DNA of 64,000 bases. It comes from Linanthus parryae (Eukaryota > Streptophyta > Magnoliopsida > Ericales > Polemoniaceae). Shown here one piece after another: positions 11,122-22,769 of the stretch. Below the pieces are notes generated by a model. The model was not told where the DNA came from. It did no database searches and saw only the letters and a list, made by a program, of their open reading frames with translations. Position 1 is the stretch's first letter. Each line of letters begins with the position of its first letter. The DNA lies in the NCBI GenBank assembly GCA_023055425.1, contig JALGPY010000002.1:121470088-121534087 (forward strand), in the 5' to 3' direction. The translations under genes and the position numbers were made by a program.

Positions 11122-11475
11122 TAAATCCATAATTATGCCCCACTTAGGGGGTATACTCCCATTATACTGTCCCATTAAGGGGGATAAATCTATAATTCTG
11201 CCCCACTTAGGGGGGTATACTCTCATAATACTGCCCCATTAAGGGGAATAAACTCATAATTCTGCCCCATTTAGGGGGTATAGTCTCATAATACTGACCC
11301 ATTAAGGGGGATAAATCCATAATTCTGCTCCACTTAGGGTATACTCTCATAATACTGTCCCATTAAGGGGGATAAATCCATAATTCGGCCCCAATTAGGG
11401 GGGTATACTCTCATAATACTGCCCCATTAAGGAGGATATATCCATAATACATCCCCTTTTAGGGGGATATACTCA
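11122..11475. repeat. Minisatellite, about 61-bp unit
   Basis: Five to six imperfect copies of a unit of about 61 bp lie in tandem. Each unit is built of two related halves of about 30 bp, with cores CATAATTCTGCCCCACTTAG and CATAATACTGCCCCATTAAG. Each half carries the palindromic core CCCC-N-NTTA-N-GGGG. The array lies inside the solo-LTR-like repeat, close to where the nested element inserted. Confidence 0.9.
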
Positions 11476-11601
11476 AGCATATAATTTCTTTCATTTTCTC
11501 TTGAAAATCCACGTTTGATAATTAGTGGTAGCGGGAACGAACCAATTAATCACAATACACTTTTGAAGGAATCGTTTGGACACGTAGTCAAAATTTGAAG
11601 T

Positions 11602-13549
11602 TGTTCGCGATAATTCCCAAGTATAGGAATATCGTTCTAAGTAGTACCCGAGTAAGAACGGGGTCGATTTCCACAAGGATTGGGAAAGAGAATAAACACT
11701 CTAGAGCCAACTAGTAAATTAAGCAACTAGCTAAAAATTAAAAGGCAAATTTCTCATAGGCTTTATAGCTAGCCAAGCTTCGAAATCCACCAAGAGAAAC
11801 TTGATGGAGCAAGGATTTTGTTTAACAATTTAAGAAACTAAGCAAATACTTAAAGAGAATCTAAAACTTGAAAAGAGTTTGTAGGATTGAGAAAAATAGT
11901 TGGTCTTAGTTGAATCGTCTAGGAGTGTTGTGCATGAATCCAACACCCAAATAATATTACAAGGAGATGTGTGAATTCTAATGTCAAATCCAAGTATGAT
12001 TCATGAGGAACACTAGTGGAATCCAAAACTAAGTTGTATCAACTATCAAGTATGTGTATTCAAGCATGAATCCACATACAAGATGAAGCTACAAATCGGA
12101 TTTGTATTCCAACACTTGTTGAATCATGAATCACAAGAGGAACTTCTCAACTCATTGATTTTAACAATTGAATCCACACCCAACACACCTAGATTCATCA
12201 ACTTCAACCAACAACAAACTTAGCTACTCATGTCTAAGAGAGAAACACAAGAGATATCAAGCATATTCATGAACATTCTCATTCAATTCAAGTTCCAGCT
12301 CAAGAATACACAAGTTATTCTCCAATTTCAACTCAAAATGATGAACAAAGTCACTAATACTTGATTCTAAATTTGATTCCAAGTTACAATAAATCAACTA
12401 CAAATAACCAAGTAACCCAAAATCATCAACTAAAAGTAGCCAAGTAACCCAAAAAAATGAAGAACAAACTAAGAACAATGAAGAACACTATGAAGAACAA
12501 CCTTGAATCTAACCCAACTCTTCCCCTAGGTGTTCTTGGCTCCGAATTTGCTCAAAATGAGCACGGAATCACCAAGAAAAACCACAAATTGGCCAAGGCC
12601 GAGAGAGAAGAGAGAGAGAGCAAGGGTTTCGTCTAAATTTCGTGAGGTGAGAGAGAGGTTCTTCAATCTTCAAGTTCGGCTTATATAGGCGGTTGGGAAG
12701 GGTTTCTTAGCCTCCAAGGATGAATCCCCACCCTCCAATTCATCCCAATCCATCGCTATCATTGATTTTTGGAACCTTCATGAACCCTAGGTCGAATTGG
12801 GGCTTTTTGATTTTCTTTGTCTTGGGCCGAATTGAGAGGATATATGGGTAGAGCTCGGTCTTAGGAGCGTTTTGGGACAAATTTGAGCCAATTTGGTGAA
12901 GAAATGAGGCCGCAGTGAGGGTTTGAAGAGCTTGGGTCGAACACCCATGGTGGATTTCGTGGGTTTCTTCATTGTGGCGTCGGGGAGAGAGAGAGGACGA
13001 GCTGGGGTTGAGCTGGTTTGTTGAAATTGCACCCGACTCCCCCTAGCTTGCTGAAACCTTTTAAAATACCCCGTCTCCTACTTAAAACCTTCTGAAAATG
13101 GCAATTCGACCCCCAATCCGTTAAGTATCCTTCAAAATAGCCATTAAAACGTTTTAAAACTTGCACTTAAGCCCCACTTTCGTTAGTTTCTTCTCTATTT
13201 TGCCCTCCTCTTCAACCCTTGACTCTCATTTTGACCTCTTTTCTTCTAAATCTTCAATAACGACCCCATATTTTTCTATTGTCTTCTCAAATAGGTCTTC
13301 AAATCTTCACTTTAGCCTCTTTATCACTTGACTTCTTCAAATTAACCCTTCAAATTCCTCATTCAAGCTTTCACAACTAGCCCCTTGCGTTCTAAATCAC
13401 TTCTTTGCCTACAAATGAGAAAAAAACAACCAAAACAACGAAAACAAGCATAAGTCTAGAAAGAGAGATAAAATAGCTAAATTACACATATTAGCAAGTT
13501 ATGAAGAGTTTCTTAACATACTAAAATATGTAATTTTAAGTCGTTAACA
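11602..13549 (-). repeat. 3' LTR of the Athila-like element
   Basis: 1948 bp, nearly identical to 18718-20672. It lacks four bases (ATGT) near its outer edge and has scattered substitutions. It lies next to the polypurine tract. Confidence 0.92.
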
Positions 13550-13560
13550 CACCCCCCAAC
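13550..13560 (-). other. Polypurine tract of the Athila-like element
   Basis: On the minus strand the sequence is GTTGGGGGGTG directly before the TGTTAACG start of the 3' LTR. Confidence 0.8.
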
Positions 13561-15372
13561 TAGCCTTTTGCTCGTCCTCGAGCAAAGAGAGCGATATATA
13601 TATATATATATTTTTTTATTTTTATTTTTTTTTAAGAACCAATCATGAGAGACACACACTCAACTAGACAAGGCTTGACTCAATTCTAATCTAGACTCAA
13701 ATATTAAAAAAAACGCGCACACACATTATCTATCCTAAGTGAGGACTCAAAGAAACAAAATACTAAGAGTTACTAGCTAATTTTAATTTTTTTGGTGGGG
13801 GAAAAAGAAGAATGCATAAATGTATCCTCAAATAAATTCGCAAAGTCCAAGAAGATTGAGAAAGAAGCCTAAGGATGTCTAAGCATATACTCATACAAAT
13901 GTGAGCGGTGTTTGGTAGAAGGTGACTCATGCGAACCACAAAACTTGTTAAATTAAGTCCAATTTGCGAGAAAGTATGCCTTCAAAAATAAGGATCACGA
14001 GAAACTAGACATTCTCATACTTATTCAAAAGCACCCATGTAGGATGGACTTCCAAAGCTTTGAACAAAAATTTTTAAGAAGGGGAGATGTGGTTGTGGGC
14101 TTGTATGATCCTTTTGTGGATTTTTGGTAGATGGTGCGATTTATCATGATTTTTTTTTTTGATTTATAGCGTTAACATTTTTTTTTAACCTCAAATCCAA
14201 GGCTCTCCAAGACCCACAACAAAAAGAGGAATATACACGCGAGTGGGCTTTTTAAGCTAAACCAAGGGAGCTATCTAGGTGGTGATGTAACATTATCCCC
14301 GGACACCCCTCTATTTCTTAGACATCGCATGGGGTGTCATTGGTAACCACCACTCCAATGGGCTACAAGTTTCCATCGCAAAAACGAATAGAGTAAAATC
14401 TTTTTGTGAAGTTCAAATAGCTTTAGAAAATGCACCATTTATCAAAAGTAGTAAGACGTCAAAGTTTATGTGATCAACTTAGCTTGAATGACTTAAACAT
14501 GAAACGTAAATTTAGTGTGTCGCTTTGTGAGAACGCATGATGTCGCGGAAGGTGGGATATTGGTGTAGATGTATTGAGTATAAGCAAAGAATTCCTTTCT
14601 ATAATAAAAATAAAAAGAACATGGACTAAGAAATTTCATTATTTGAAAACATCTAGCTTTCCAAAATTCTCCCTTTTCACTTTTTTCTCATCATTTTTTT
14701 TCTTCATTTTTTTTTCATTTTTTTCCATTTTTTTTTTTTTTTTGAAATAAGTGACTCAACTATAACTTCCTAAGACTCAATAAAGCTATCAAACAAGAAA
14801 ATAAAATCTAGACTCAAGATGAAAGGTGAAAATAAATAAAACTACCAAAGAAAGATGAATAAAAATTCTATGGTTTGACACGGGGAAAGAGTGATGCTTC
14901 TCATGAAAGATTCACACATTTTTTTCAATTTCACAATTTTTTCAATTTTGATGATTTTTTCAAATTTTTCATTTTTTTGTATTTTTCATGTAAATTACTA
15001 ATGAAGAAAAAGCATGCTTGTTACCATTTAAGGAAGAAATGAAATCTACTCCCCACCCCCCAACTAAAATGTCACATTGTCCTCAATGTGTAAGAACAAT
15101 GGAAGAACATACAAATTCATATAAGAGATAAGGGATAGATAGACCTCATTTTTCGCTTTCTTGGCCACCAAGCACAAATCCTCCTCCAAGAGCAACCTAC
15201 AAAATAACAAATATATGAACTAACGATTTATTTATGTACAATACACGACATCTAGATTGAAGAAGTCAAGTCATGGCACTTTTAATTTCTTGTAGTCAAG
15301 GCAAGCTTGCCTATGACTATGAGAATGAGTAGGGGCAAGGTAACATTCTTTCTTTTTTCGCATTCTCAACTT
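13561..15372 (-). other. Non-coding 3' region where pol would lie
   Basis: This 1.8-kb stretch between the ORF and the 3' LTR holds no RT, RNase H or integrase motif in any frame. It is AT-rich with T-runs (e.g. 14695-14745) and a TA dinucleotide run near 13596. A full Athila element would have about 3 kb of pol beyond protease, so pol appears deleted or replaced. Confidence 0.7.
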
Positions 15373-18300
15373 TCATTTCTCATTCTCTAATGTCTCAAAC
15401 ACAAAGATTGGGTAACTAATACCCGGATCAAGTAAATCAAAATGTAAGGATTTGATCTCTCCCTTTTTGATAAAAATAGCGCTCTTTTGTTTTTCAAATA
15501 CATTTTTCAAAATGCTCATATTGAAGGAAGTGCAAGAGACATCACACATTGTGAGAGGCAACCATGACTCATCTTTAGAATTTAAAAAGATAGAAGAGTC
15601 ATGAGAAAACTCAAAAGGAGGATCTTTACCACTAGTTAACTTGATACCTTCAATGAGAACAACATTTTCACTACAAAAATTAATTTTAAGATCCTCTTTT
15701 GACATATGAACGCAAGACTTCTCATTCGTGAATTTCACACATTCATCTAGAAAAATTCCAAACTCATCTTTTACAACATGGAATTCATTTTCATAGTGCT
15801 CAATAGGAGGAATATGAAAGAAGGCTTCAAAATTTTCACAACCAACACTTGAACCCCCCAACTTACTTGAAAATCCATCCACAATCTCTAATGGTGGGGG
15901 TTCTCCTTGAATGTCCTCTAAGTCATCACAAAACAAGTCATGCTCACTAGTCATGCAAGTAAGATTATCATCAACCCCTAAAAATGTATTTTTCAATTCT
16001 AAGTGAAGGGGTTTCAAATCATAAGTAGGAGGTTCCCTTACTATGGAAGGTAACTCCATTTTCTTATGTAAATCAATATCACTACAAGAATGCTCATGAG
16101 TAGACTCTCTAGGAGGCTTCACAAGTTCAAGTTGACTAACAAGACTAACCCAATCATCCACATTAAATTCCTCAGTCATGAGCAATGATGAGAAAATGCT
16201 ATTTTCTTCACATAAAAATTCTAAATCTTGCAAAATAATCCCATCTATTCCATTGGAACATGTAGCAAGAGTATAAACATCTTCAACACATGATTCAACC
16301 CAACTTACTTCACATACATCATCATCATCTTGCGATCTTGGGTGAATACATGCATTAAAAATATTAAGCTCTAACGTCATGTTCCCAAATGTAATACTCA
16401 TCATACCACTTCTACAATTTATTATTGCATTAGAAGTAGCAAGAAATGGTCTCCCTAAAATAATAGGGATAGATGATGTGCCACTAGCCAAGGGAGAGGT
16501 GTCTAAGACAATAAAATCCACCGGAAAGTAACATTGGTTCACTTGAACCAACACATCCTCAATGATACCTCTAGGGACTCTAGTGGACCTATCCGCCAAT
16601 TGGAGAGTCACTATTGTGGGTTTCAACTCACCCAATCCTAACTTCTCATACACCGAGTATGGAAGGAGGTTCACACTTGCACCCAAATCTAACAAAGAGT
16701 TATGAATTTTATGATCTCCAATGGTGCAAGTGATAGTAGGTGAACCTGGATCTTTGTACTTAGGAGGGAGATTACATTGGAGAATTGAGCTCACTTGCTC
16801 GGTGAAAAAAACCTTCTTTCTCACTTGAAGATTTCTCTTGAAAGTGCAAAGATCCTTGAGAAACTTGGCATAAGCCGGAATTTGCTTGATAACATCCAAG
16901 AGAGGGATGTTTATCTTGACATTTTGGAATGTCTCAAGGATATCTTGGTTGCTAGCTTTCTTAGTAGAGGCTAAAAGTCTCTGGGGAAATGGTGGAGGAA
17001 CCTTAATTTCCTCACTTTCTTCCACTACTTGTTTCCCCTTGTCAAGACTACTTTGTGACTCTTGTGAGTCGACAACTCTCTCTTTGTCATCGCTCTTCTC
17101 ACACTCTTCTTCTCCCTCATTTTCATTGGACTCCCCACTTGAAAGTCCATTGTTAACAACTTTCCCATTTCTCAAAACGGTGATGGCCTTAGCATGTTCC
17201 ACATGGTTAAAACTTTGGCCCTTTGGATTTTGTTGAGGTTGAGATGGGAATTTTCCCCTCTCTTGAGCATTTATGGTAGACTCCAACCTAGCCAACGCAT
17301 TTCTCAAATCTTGGTTTGTTTGGTTTTGGTTAGCCATAAATTGCTCTAAATTTTCTTCAACACTCCTCTTGTTAGGAGGGACATAGGTAGAACTTGAGGG
17401 GTTCATTTGGGTATCTTGGCCTTGTCTCCATGAGAAATTAGGATGATTTCTCCAATTGGAGTTATATGTGGCCGAGTATGGCGAGTTGTCATATGACTTC
17501 CCATAATTGTTAGAATTGAGCACATTTACTTGCTCACCCATAAGCTCTTGGGCTCTTAGGAAGTCGGGACAATCGCTTAACTCATGTGAATCACTACAAA
17601 AAGAGCACAATGCCTCATTCTTAGACTTAATGTAATGCATGCTACTTTTAGGCTTAGAAGACACTTCTTTTGAATGCTCATTGATTTCCCAAGATTGGAC
17701 TTTTTCACAAATCTCATCTATACATTCCCACCCCTCATCTACACCTTTTGAAAAGAAATCTCCCCCACTCATCGACTCAATTGTGTGCTTGTGATTGGAT
17801 GGCAAACCCTCATAAAAGGATCTAATCAATCTCCAAACCTCAAATCCATGGTGAGGACAAGCAATGAGGAGATCCTTGAAGCATTCCCAAGCTTGGGGAA
17901 GTGGCTCTCCTTCCTTAACACAAAAAGTCACAATTTGCCTTTTTATGGCATTAGTCTTGTAAGTGGGGAAAAATTTCTTGAGAAATTCTTTCTCCAATTC
18001 TTCCCAAGTGCCTATCGTCCTAGGTCTCAAGGAGTGAAGCCATGATTTGGCTTTATCCTTCAAAGAGAAAGGAAACAACCTAAGTTTGATAGTGTTGCTA
18101 GAAACACCATTACAATAAACCGTTGAGGCAATGTCACAAAAATCTTTAAGATGAGAGTAGGCACTCTCGGCCTCTAAGCCATGATACTTGGGTAAGAGTT
18201 GGATTGTACCCGGTTTAACTTCAAAATCTCTTTCATTCAAAGGAACCGCAAAGCAAGAAGGTGAACTTTGCCTAGGTGGATGCATCAAATCTCTAAGTGT

Positions 18301-18546
18301 ACGAAATGGCATCATTTCGTTGTTGCTACTATGCCCATCATCTTCCTCCATGATTTCAAAGCTATTAAGAGAGCTAGAATCGTTGGATTGGGCTAAACTA
18401 CTACTATCACTAGTAGAAGTATTTTCACTAAAGGGATTTCTACCCTCTTCTTCAAATAAAGTGCGATGCAATCTATGAGTACTATCACGTTGACACACAC
18501 TCATGCAACCCAAGCTCAAATTAAGTTCAAGAGGGTTGCCTAACAC
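15373..18546 (-). CDS. Gag-protease polyprotein of the Athila-like element (intact, 1057 aa)
   Basis: The uninterrupted 1057-codon frame starts about 150 nt after the primer site. Residues about 100-290 form a retrotransposon gag domain (PFRTLRDLMHP lead-in, WLHSLRP..TWEELEKEFLKKFF core). A degenerate zinc knuckle CX2CX3HX4C uses C314, C317, H321 and C326. Residues about 400-430 are probably helical. The aspartic protease has DLGAS at 620-624, the form usual in Athila, and ILGRPFLAT near 696-704. After it, about 828-860 (ELPSIVREPPTYDLKPL) matches the linker that leads into reverse transcriptase in Athila pol. Here RT never begins; about 200 residues of unrecognised acidic sequence follow to the stop. 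The product would coat RNA and process itself but cannot copy or integrate it. An intact frame this long with near-identical LTRs suggests recent selection or recent origin. Confidence 0.85.
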   Translation of the reverse strand: MLGNPLELNLSLGCMSVCQRDSTHRLHRTLFEEEGRNPFSENTSTSDSSSLAQSNDSSSLNSFEIMEEDDGHSSNNEMMPFRTLRDLMHPPRQSSPSCFAVPLNERDFEVKPGTIQLLPKYHGLEAESAYSHLKDFCDIASTVYCNGVSSNTIKLRLFPFSLKDKAKSWLHSLRPRTIGTWEELEKEFLKKFFPTYKTNAIKRQIVTFCVKEGEPLPQAWECFKDLLIACPHHGFEVWRLIRSFYEGLPSNHKHTIESMSGGDFFSKGVDEGWECIDEICEKVQSWEINEHSKEVSSKPKSSMHYIKSKNEALCSFCSDSHELSDCPDFLRAQELMGEQVNVLNSNNYGKSYDNSPYSATYNSNWRNHPNFSWRQGQDTQMNPSSSTYVPPNKRSVEENLEQFMANQNQTNQDLRNALARLESTINAQERGKFPSQPQQNPKGQSFNHVEHAKAITVLRNGKVVNNGLSSGESNENEGEEECEKSDDKERVVDSQESQSSLDKGKQVVEESEEIKVPPPFPQRLLASTKKASNQDILETFQNVKINIPLLDVIKQIPAYAKFLKDLCTFKRNLQVRKKVFFTEQVSSILQCNLPPKYKDPGSPTITCTIGDHKIHNSLLDLGASVNLLPYSVYEKLGLGELKPTIVTLQLADRSTRVPRGIIEDVLVQVNQCYFPVDFIVLDTSPLASGTSSIPIILGRPFLATSNAIINCRSGMMSITFGNMTLELNIFNACIHPRSQDDDDVCEVSWVESCVEDVYTLATCSNGIDGIILQDLEFLCEENSIFSSLLMTEEFNVDDWVSLVSQLELVKPPRESTHEHSCSDIDLHKKMELPSIVREPPTYDLKPLHLELKNTFLGVDDNLTCMTSEHDLFCDDLEDIQGEPPPLEIVDGFSSKLGGSSVGCENFEAFFHIPPIEHYENEFHVVKDEFGIFLDECVKFTNEKSCVHMSKEDLKINFCSENVVLIEGIKLTSGKDPPFEFSHDSSIFLNSKDESWLPLTMCDVSCTSFNMSILKNVFEKQKSAIFIKKGEIKSLHFDLLDPGISYPIFVFETLENEK

Positions 18547-18693
18547 AAGCTAGGAGTATGTTTTTGTGATTTTTTTACTTTTCGCTTTTTTTGGTTCCAA
18601 AGTTCAAAAATGAACCCGGAATTTTCTTCAAGCGTATCTAAAAAAAACAAGCAAAACAAGAAAGTAACTAAAGAGTGAGTCTCTTAGCACCAA

Positions 18694-18711
18694 TCCCCGG
18701 CAACGGCGCCA
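18694..18711 (-). other. Primer-binding site, Asp-tRNA type
   Basis: The plus strand reads TCCCCGGCAACGGCGCCA, equal to the 3' end of plant Asp-tRNA including CCA over 18 nt. It lies six bases inside the 5' LTR end, as expected for minus-strand DNA priming, and is the primer type known for Athila elements. Confidence 0.85.
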
Positions 18712-18717
18712 AAAACT

Positions 18718-20672
18718 TGTTCGATGTCGATAATTCCCAAGTATAGGAATATCGTTCTAAGTAGTACCCGAGTAAGAACGGGGTCGATTTCCACAAGGAT
18801 TGGGAAAGAGAATAAACACTCTAGAGCCAACTAGTAAATTAAGCAACTAGCTAAAAATTAAAAGGCAAATTTCTCATAGGCTTTATAGCTAGCCAAGCTT
18901 CGAAATCCACCAAGAGAAACTTGATGGAGCAAGGATTTTGTTTAACAATTTAAGAAACTAAGCAAATACTTAAAAGAGAATCTAAAACTTGAAAAGAGTT
19001 TGTAGGATTGAGAAAAATAGTTGGTCTTAGTTGAATCGTCTAGGAGTGTTGTGCATGAATCCAACACCCAAATAATATTACAAGGAGATGTGTGAATTCT
19101 AATGTCAAATCCAAGTATGATTCATGAGGAACACTAGTGGAATCCAAAACTAAGTTGTATCAACTATCAAGTATGTGTATTCAAGCATGAATCCACATAC
19201 AAGATGAAGCTACAAATCGGATTTGTATTCCAACACTTGTTGAATCATGAATCACAAGAGGAACTTCTCAACTCATTGATTTTAACAATTGAATCCACAC
19301 CCAACACACCTAGATTCATCAACTTCAACCAACAACAAACTTAGCTACTCATGTCTAAGAGAGAAACACAAGAGATATCAAGCATATTCATGAACATTCT
19401 CATTCAATTCAAGTTCCAGCTCAAGAATACACAAGTTATTCTCCAATTTCAACTCAAAATGATGAACAAAGTCACTAATACTTGATTCTAAATTTGATTC
19501 CAAGTTACACTAAATCAACTACTAATAACCAAGTAACCCAAAATCATCAACTAAAAGTAGCCAAGTAACCCAAAAAAATGAAGAACAAACTAAGAACAAT
19601 GAAGAACACTATGAAGAACAACCTTGAATCTAACCCAACTCTTCCCTTAGGTGTTCTTGGCTCCGAATTTGCTCAAAATGAGCACGGAATCACCAAGAAA
19701 AACCACAAATTGGCCAAGGCCGAGAGAGAAGAGAGAGAGAGCAAGGGTTCCGTCTAAATTTCGTGAGGTGAGAGAGAGGTTCTTCAATCTTCAAGTTCGG
19801 CTTATATAGGCGGTTGGGAAGGGTTTCTTAGCCTCCAAGGATGAATCCCCACCCTCCAATTCATCCCAATCCATCTCTATCGTTGATTTTTGGAACCTTC
19901 ATGAACCCTAGGTTGAATTCGGGCTTTTTAATTTTCTTTGTCTTGGGCCGAATTGAGAGGATATATGGGTTAGAGCTCGGTCTTAGGAGCGTTTTGGGAC
20001 AAATTTGAGCCAATTTGGTGAAGAAATGAGGCCGGGGTGAGGGTTTGAAGAGCTTGGGTCGAGCTCCCGTGGTGGATTTCGTGGGTTTCTTCATTGTGGC
20101 GTCGGGGAGAGAGAGAGGACGAGCTGGGGTTGAGCTGGTTTGGTGAAATTGCACCCGGCTCCCCCTAGCTTGCTGAAACCTTTTAAAATACCCCGTCTCT
20201 TACTTAAAACCTTCTGAAAATGGCAATTCGACCCCCAATCCGTTAAGTATCCTTCAAAATAGCCATTAAAACGTTTCAAAACTTGCACTTAAGCCCCACT
20301 TCCGTTAGTTTCTTCTCTATTTTTCCCTCCTCTTCAACCCTTGACTCTCATTTTGACCTCTTTTCTTCTAAATCTTCAATAACGACCCCATATTCTTCTC
20401 TTGTCTTCTCAAATAGGTCTTCAAATCTTCACTTTAGCCTCTTTATCACTTGACTTCTTCAAATTAACCCTTCAAAATTCTCATTCAAGCTTTCACAACT
20501 AGCCCCTTGCGTTCTAAATCACTTCTTTGCCTACAAAATGAGAGAAAAACAACCAAAACTACGAAAACAAGCATAAGTCTAGAAAGAGAGATAAAATAGC
20601 TAAATAACACATATTAGCAAGTTATGAAGAGTTTCTTAACATACTAAAATATGTAATTTTAAGTCGTTAACA
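18718..20672 (-). repeat. 5' LTR of the Athila-like element
   Basis: 1955 bp beginning TGTTCGATGTCG and ending CGTTAACA on the plus strand; matched to 11602-13549 over its full length. The GAAGT duplication follows directly at 20673. Confidence 0.92.
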
Positions 20673-22769
20673 GAAGTCTATCACGCATATCATAAATCAC
20701 ATTTTGAGACGTAAAATCATATAAACATTTAGACACGAAAGCAGGACGACGCATTAGGTCAGGCATGTTTACTCACCTCAATAACACAGCAAATAGCACG
20801 CTAGCTTTTACTGGTAGACATAGCCCTCGTCTACGAACTCGTCACCTATAAGTTATAAATCCTAAATCAATTGCAAGTCCAACGGTACGCGTAATGAAAT
20901 TTTGCGATGAGGAATACTTTGTATTCTAGCGAGTGTGTCTTATTGGATTCTGAGATAACCCCGATTTCACTTTATTTTGCTATAACTCTAAAAGTATTTT
21001 GCTCAATATTTACAAGGAAAGAACGTTACTCGGGTATTAACTCATTTAGTATTAATGTTAAAAGATAAATAAAAGAAATAATAATTGTTAATGAGGAGAT
21101 TAATAAATTTCGTCTAATTTAACCATTGATAAACACACAAATATAATTATATGTATATAATACAAATATGAGGGAAAAATAAAACAACTTAAGTAATACT
21201 TCAAGATACTATTAAAGTGAATAAATATAACTTTATAACTATTTATTAATACTTACAGAAACTGTTAATTATATATCGAAATATAAATGTTCATCAAATA
21301 AAAGTGTGATTCTCCTAGTTGTAAAAGATATATATTTAGCTAGAGAGATCATTTCTCGACTTTTTACAATTACTAATAAATTTCCTAGTTATTCCACTTT
21401 AACAGCGAAAATGTTATTGTTGATAAAAGAATGTGGATTCTACAATTATTTCAAAGTCACTATTTATTGAGATACAACTAAGTTGGACTTAATTTAACAA
21501 GCTTCCTTTACATGATATTCCAACTCCTTTATTTTCAAGAAAAACAATTAATAATGATTTAATTAAAACTTAGCCAAATTTTATAGAGATATACTATTTT
21601 AGATTATATTACAAAACATCCCTAAACTTATGTGTAAATATACATATAATATATAAAATAGTTATAGATACTAGAATTAAAATTTTAATAAAAAAAACTA
21701 AATATACTAATAAAACAGAAAGTGTTAATTACAACTAGCTCCCTAACATTTGCTTATAGGATAGAACATAGCCTTGAAGTTTCATAATGACATAATGACC
21801 CCCATTCATGCTCAATCGGTAAACATTTAAGTTTACCCAACTCACTTGACTCAAATTATGAATCTAATCTATCAAAATTCTCTTTTGATGATTGAAAGCA
21901 TAAAATTATGTGAAATAGAGGTTAACCACAGCAAAATGGAAGAAATTGGTCGAGAAAAGCTTGCCGCCGAGGTGGTCGGCGGTGATGTTCAACGCCGGTG
22001 TTAATGGCCCTTCTAGCTCCGATTAGGACCTCTATTTGTCTCCTTGGACCTCCAGGAGGGGAATGGTACTGATTAAAGGGGGTGGGATTTCGTCAAATTG
22101 ATATTGGTCGCCGATTCTTATGGTGACGGCGGCGTCGGCGGTGGAGGCTGCGGCCTCCTCTGTTTCTGATGCTTCTCTAGTCGTCTGATGGAGGCGCGAT
22201 CGAGAGAGAGATATAGGAGGCTGAGAGTCAGAGAGAGAGAGATAGCAGTGGAGGGGGTGCTCCAGTTGGTTTTTCGCCGGCGGTGGTTTCCTTTCTCGCA
22301 GCTGTTATCGCTGTTGTTGTTGGTTCGACAGAACAAGAGGGAGATCGAGAGGGAGGGACATAGAGATAGGGAGAGAAGAGGGAGATGGCGCAGGTGGTGG
22401 TGGTTGTGATGTTGGTGGTGGTGGTGGAGGTGCGATGTTGGCTCGAGAAGAAGAAGAAATATAAGAAGAGAGGAAAGAGAAGAAGAGAACAAGTTTGTTG
22501 GGGTTCTCAACTTGTTGGGTGATGCAAAATGTTCAGCAGATGTGTATTGAAGAAGATGAATTTCATTTCTTTTCTTTTTTAATTTGCTGATTTCTTATTT
22601 ACCTGTTAGGCTTTATACTTCTTGCTAACTACACTATCACCCCCCCACTGTAATTAGCAAATGCCATCTAAAGTTACAATTGCATCCCCACTTGTCAGAT
22701 TTTTTAATATTTAAATTATACAAAAAGTCATCAATTACCTATATAATGCAAACGGGGTATTACAGTCTG

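Larger units (their letters stand above)
11602..20672 (-). mobile_element. Complete non-autonomous Athila-like (TR-GAG-type) LTR retrotransposon
   Basis: All structural parts are present in minus orientation: 5' LTR 18718-20672, primer site 18694-18711, a gag-protease ORF, a non-coding 3' region, polypurine tract 13550-13560, and 3' LTR 11602-13549. LTR termini are TGTTCG...TTAACA on the plus strand and a perfect 5-bp TSD GAAGT flanks the element (11597-11601, 20673-20677). The Asp-tRNA primer site and the gag/protease type point to the Athila branch of Ty3/Gypsy. Reverse transcriptase, RNase H and integrase are absent, so it must rely on proteins of a relative to move. By eye the LTRs differ at only about 30-40 positions in 1.95 kb (about 98% identical), indicating a recent insertion. 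Confidence 0.9.
10632..22764 (-). mobile_element. Long solo-LTR-like repeat (about 3.06 kb) split by a nested retroelement
   Basis: The left end reads TGTAACACCCC and the right end GGGGTATTACA, giving TG...CA termini with a short imperfect inverted repeat. A perfect 5-bp target-site duplication GTCTG flanks it (10627-10631 and 22765-22769). Removing the nested element and its TSD (9076 bp) leaves about 3057 bp with no gag or pol, so a solo LTR is the simplest reading. The canonical TGTAACACCCC-like end on the minus strand at the right suggests minus orientation. Such termini are common in long Ty3/Gypsy LTRs of plants. The right-hand part (20678-22764) is AT-rich, then purine-rich, with no gene. 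Confidence 0.75.

Noticed and set aside
11122..11475. Regular repeats considered as a CRISPR-like array
   Set aside because: Repeats are contiguous without unique spacers, and the context is a plant LTR.
16886..18478. Open frames on the plus strand opposite gag-protease (16886-17236, 17785-18045, 18188-18478)
   Set aside because: They are antisense shadows of the intact 1057-codon frame and show no domain.
18694..18711. Sequence identical to the 3' end of Asp-tRNA, a possible tRNA gene
   Set aside because: Only the 18-nt 3' end is present and its position six bases inside the LTR identifies a primer-binding site.
22118..22510. 130-codon His/Leu/Ser-rich minus frame
   Set aside because: Low-complexity CT-rich part of the solo LTR; no recognisable domain.
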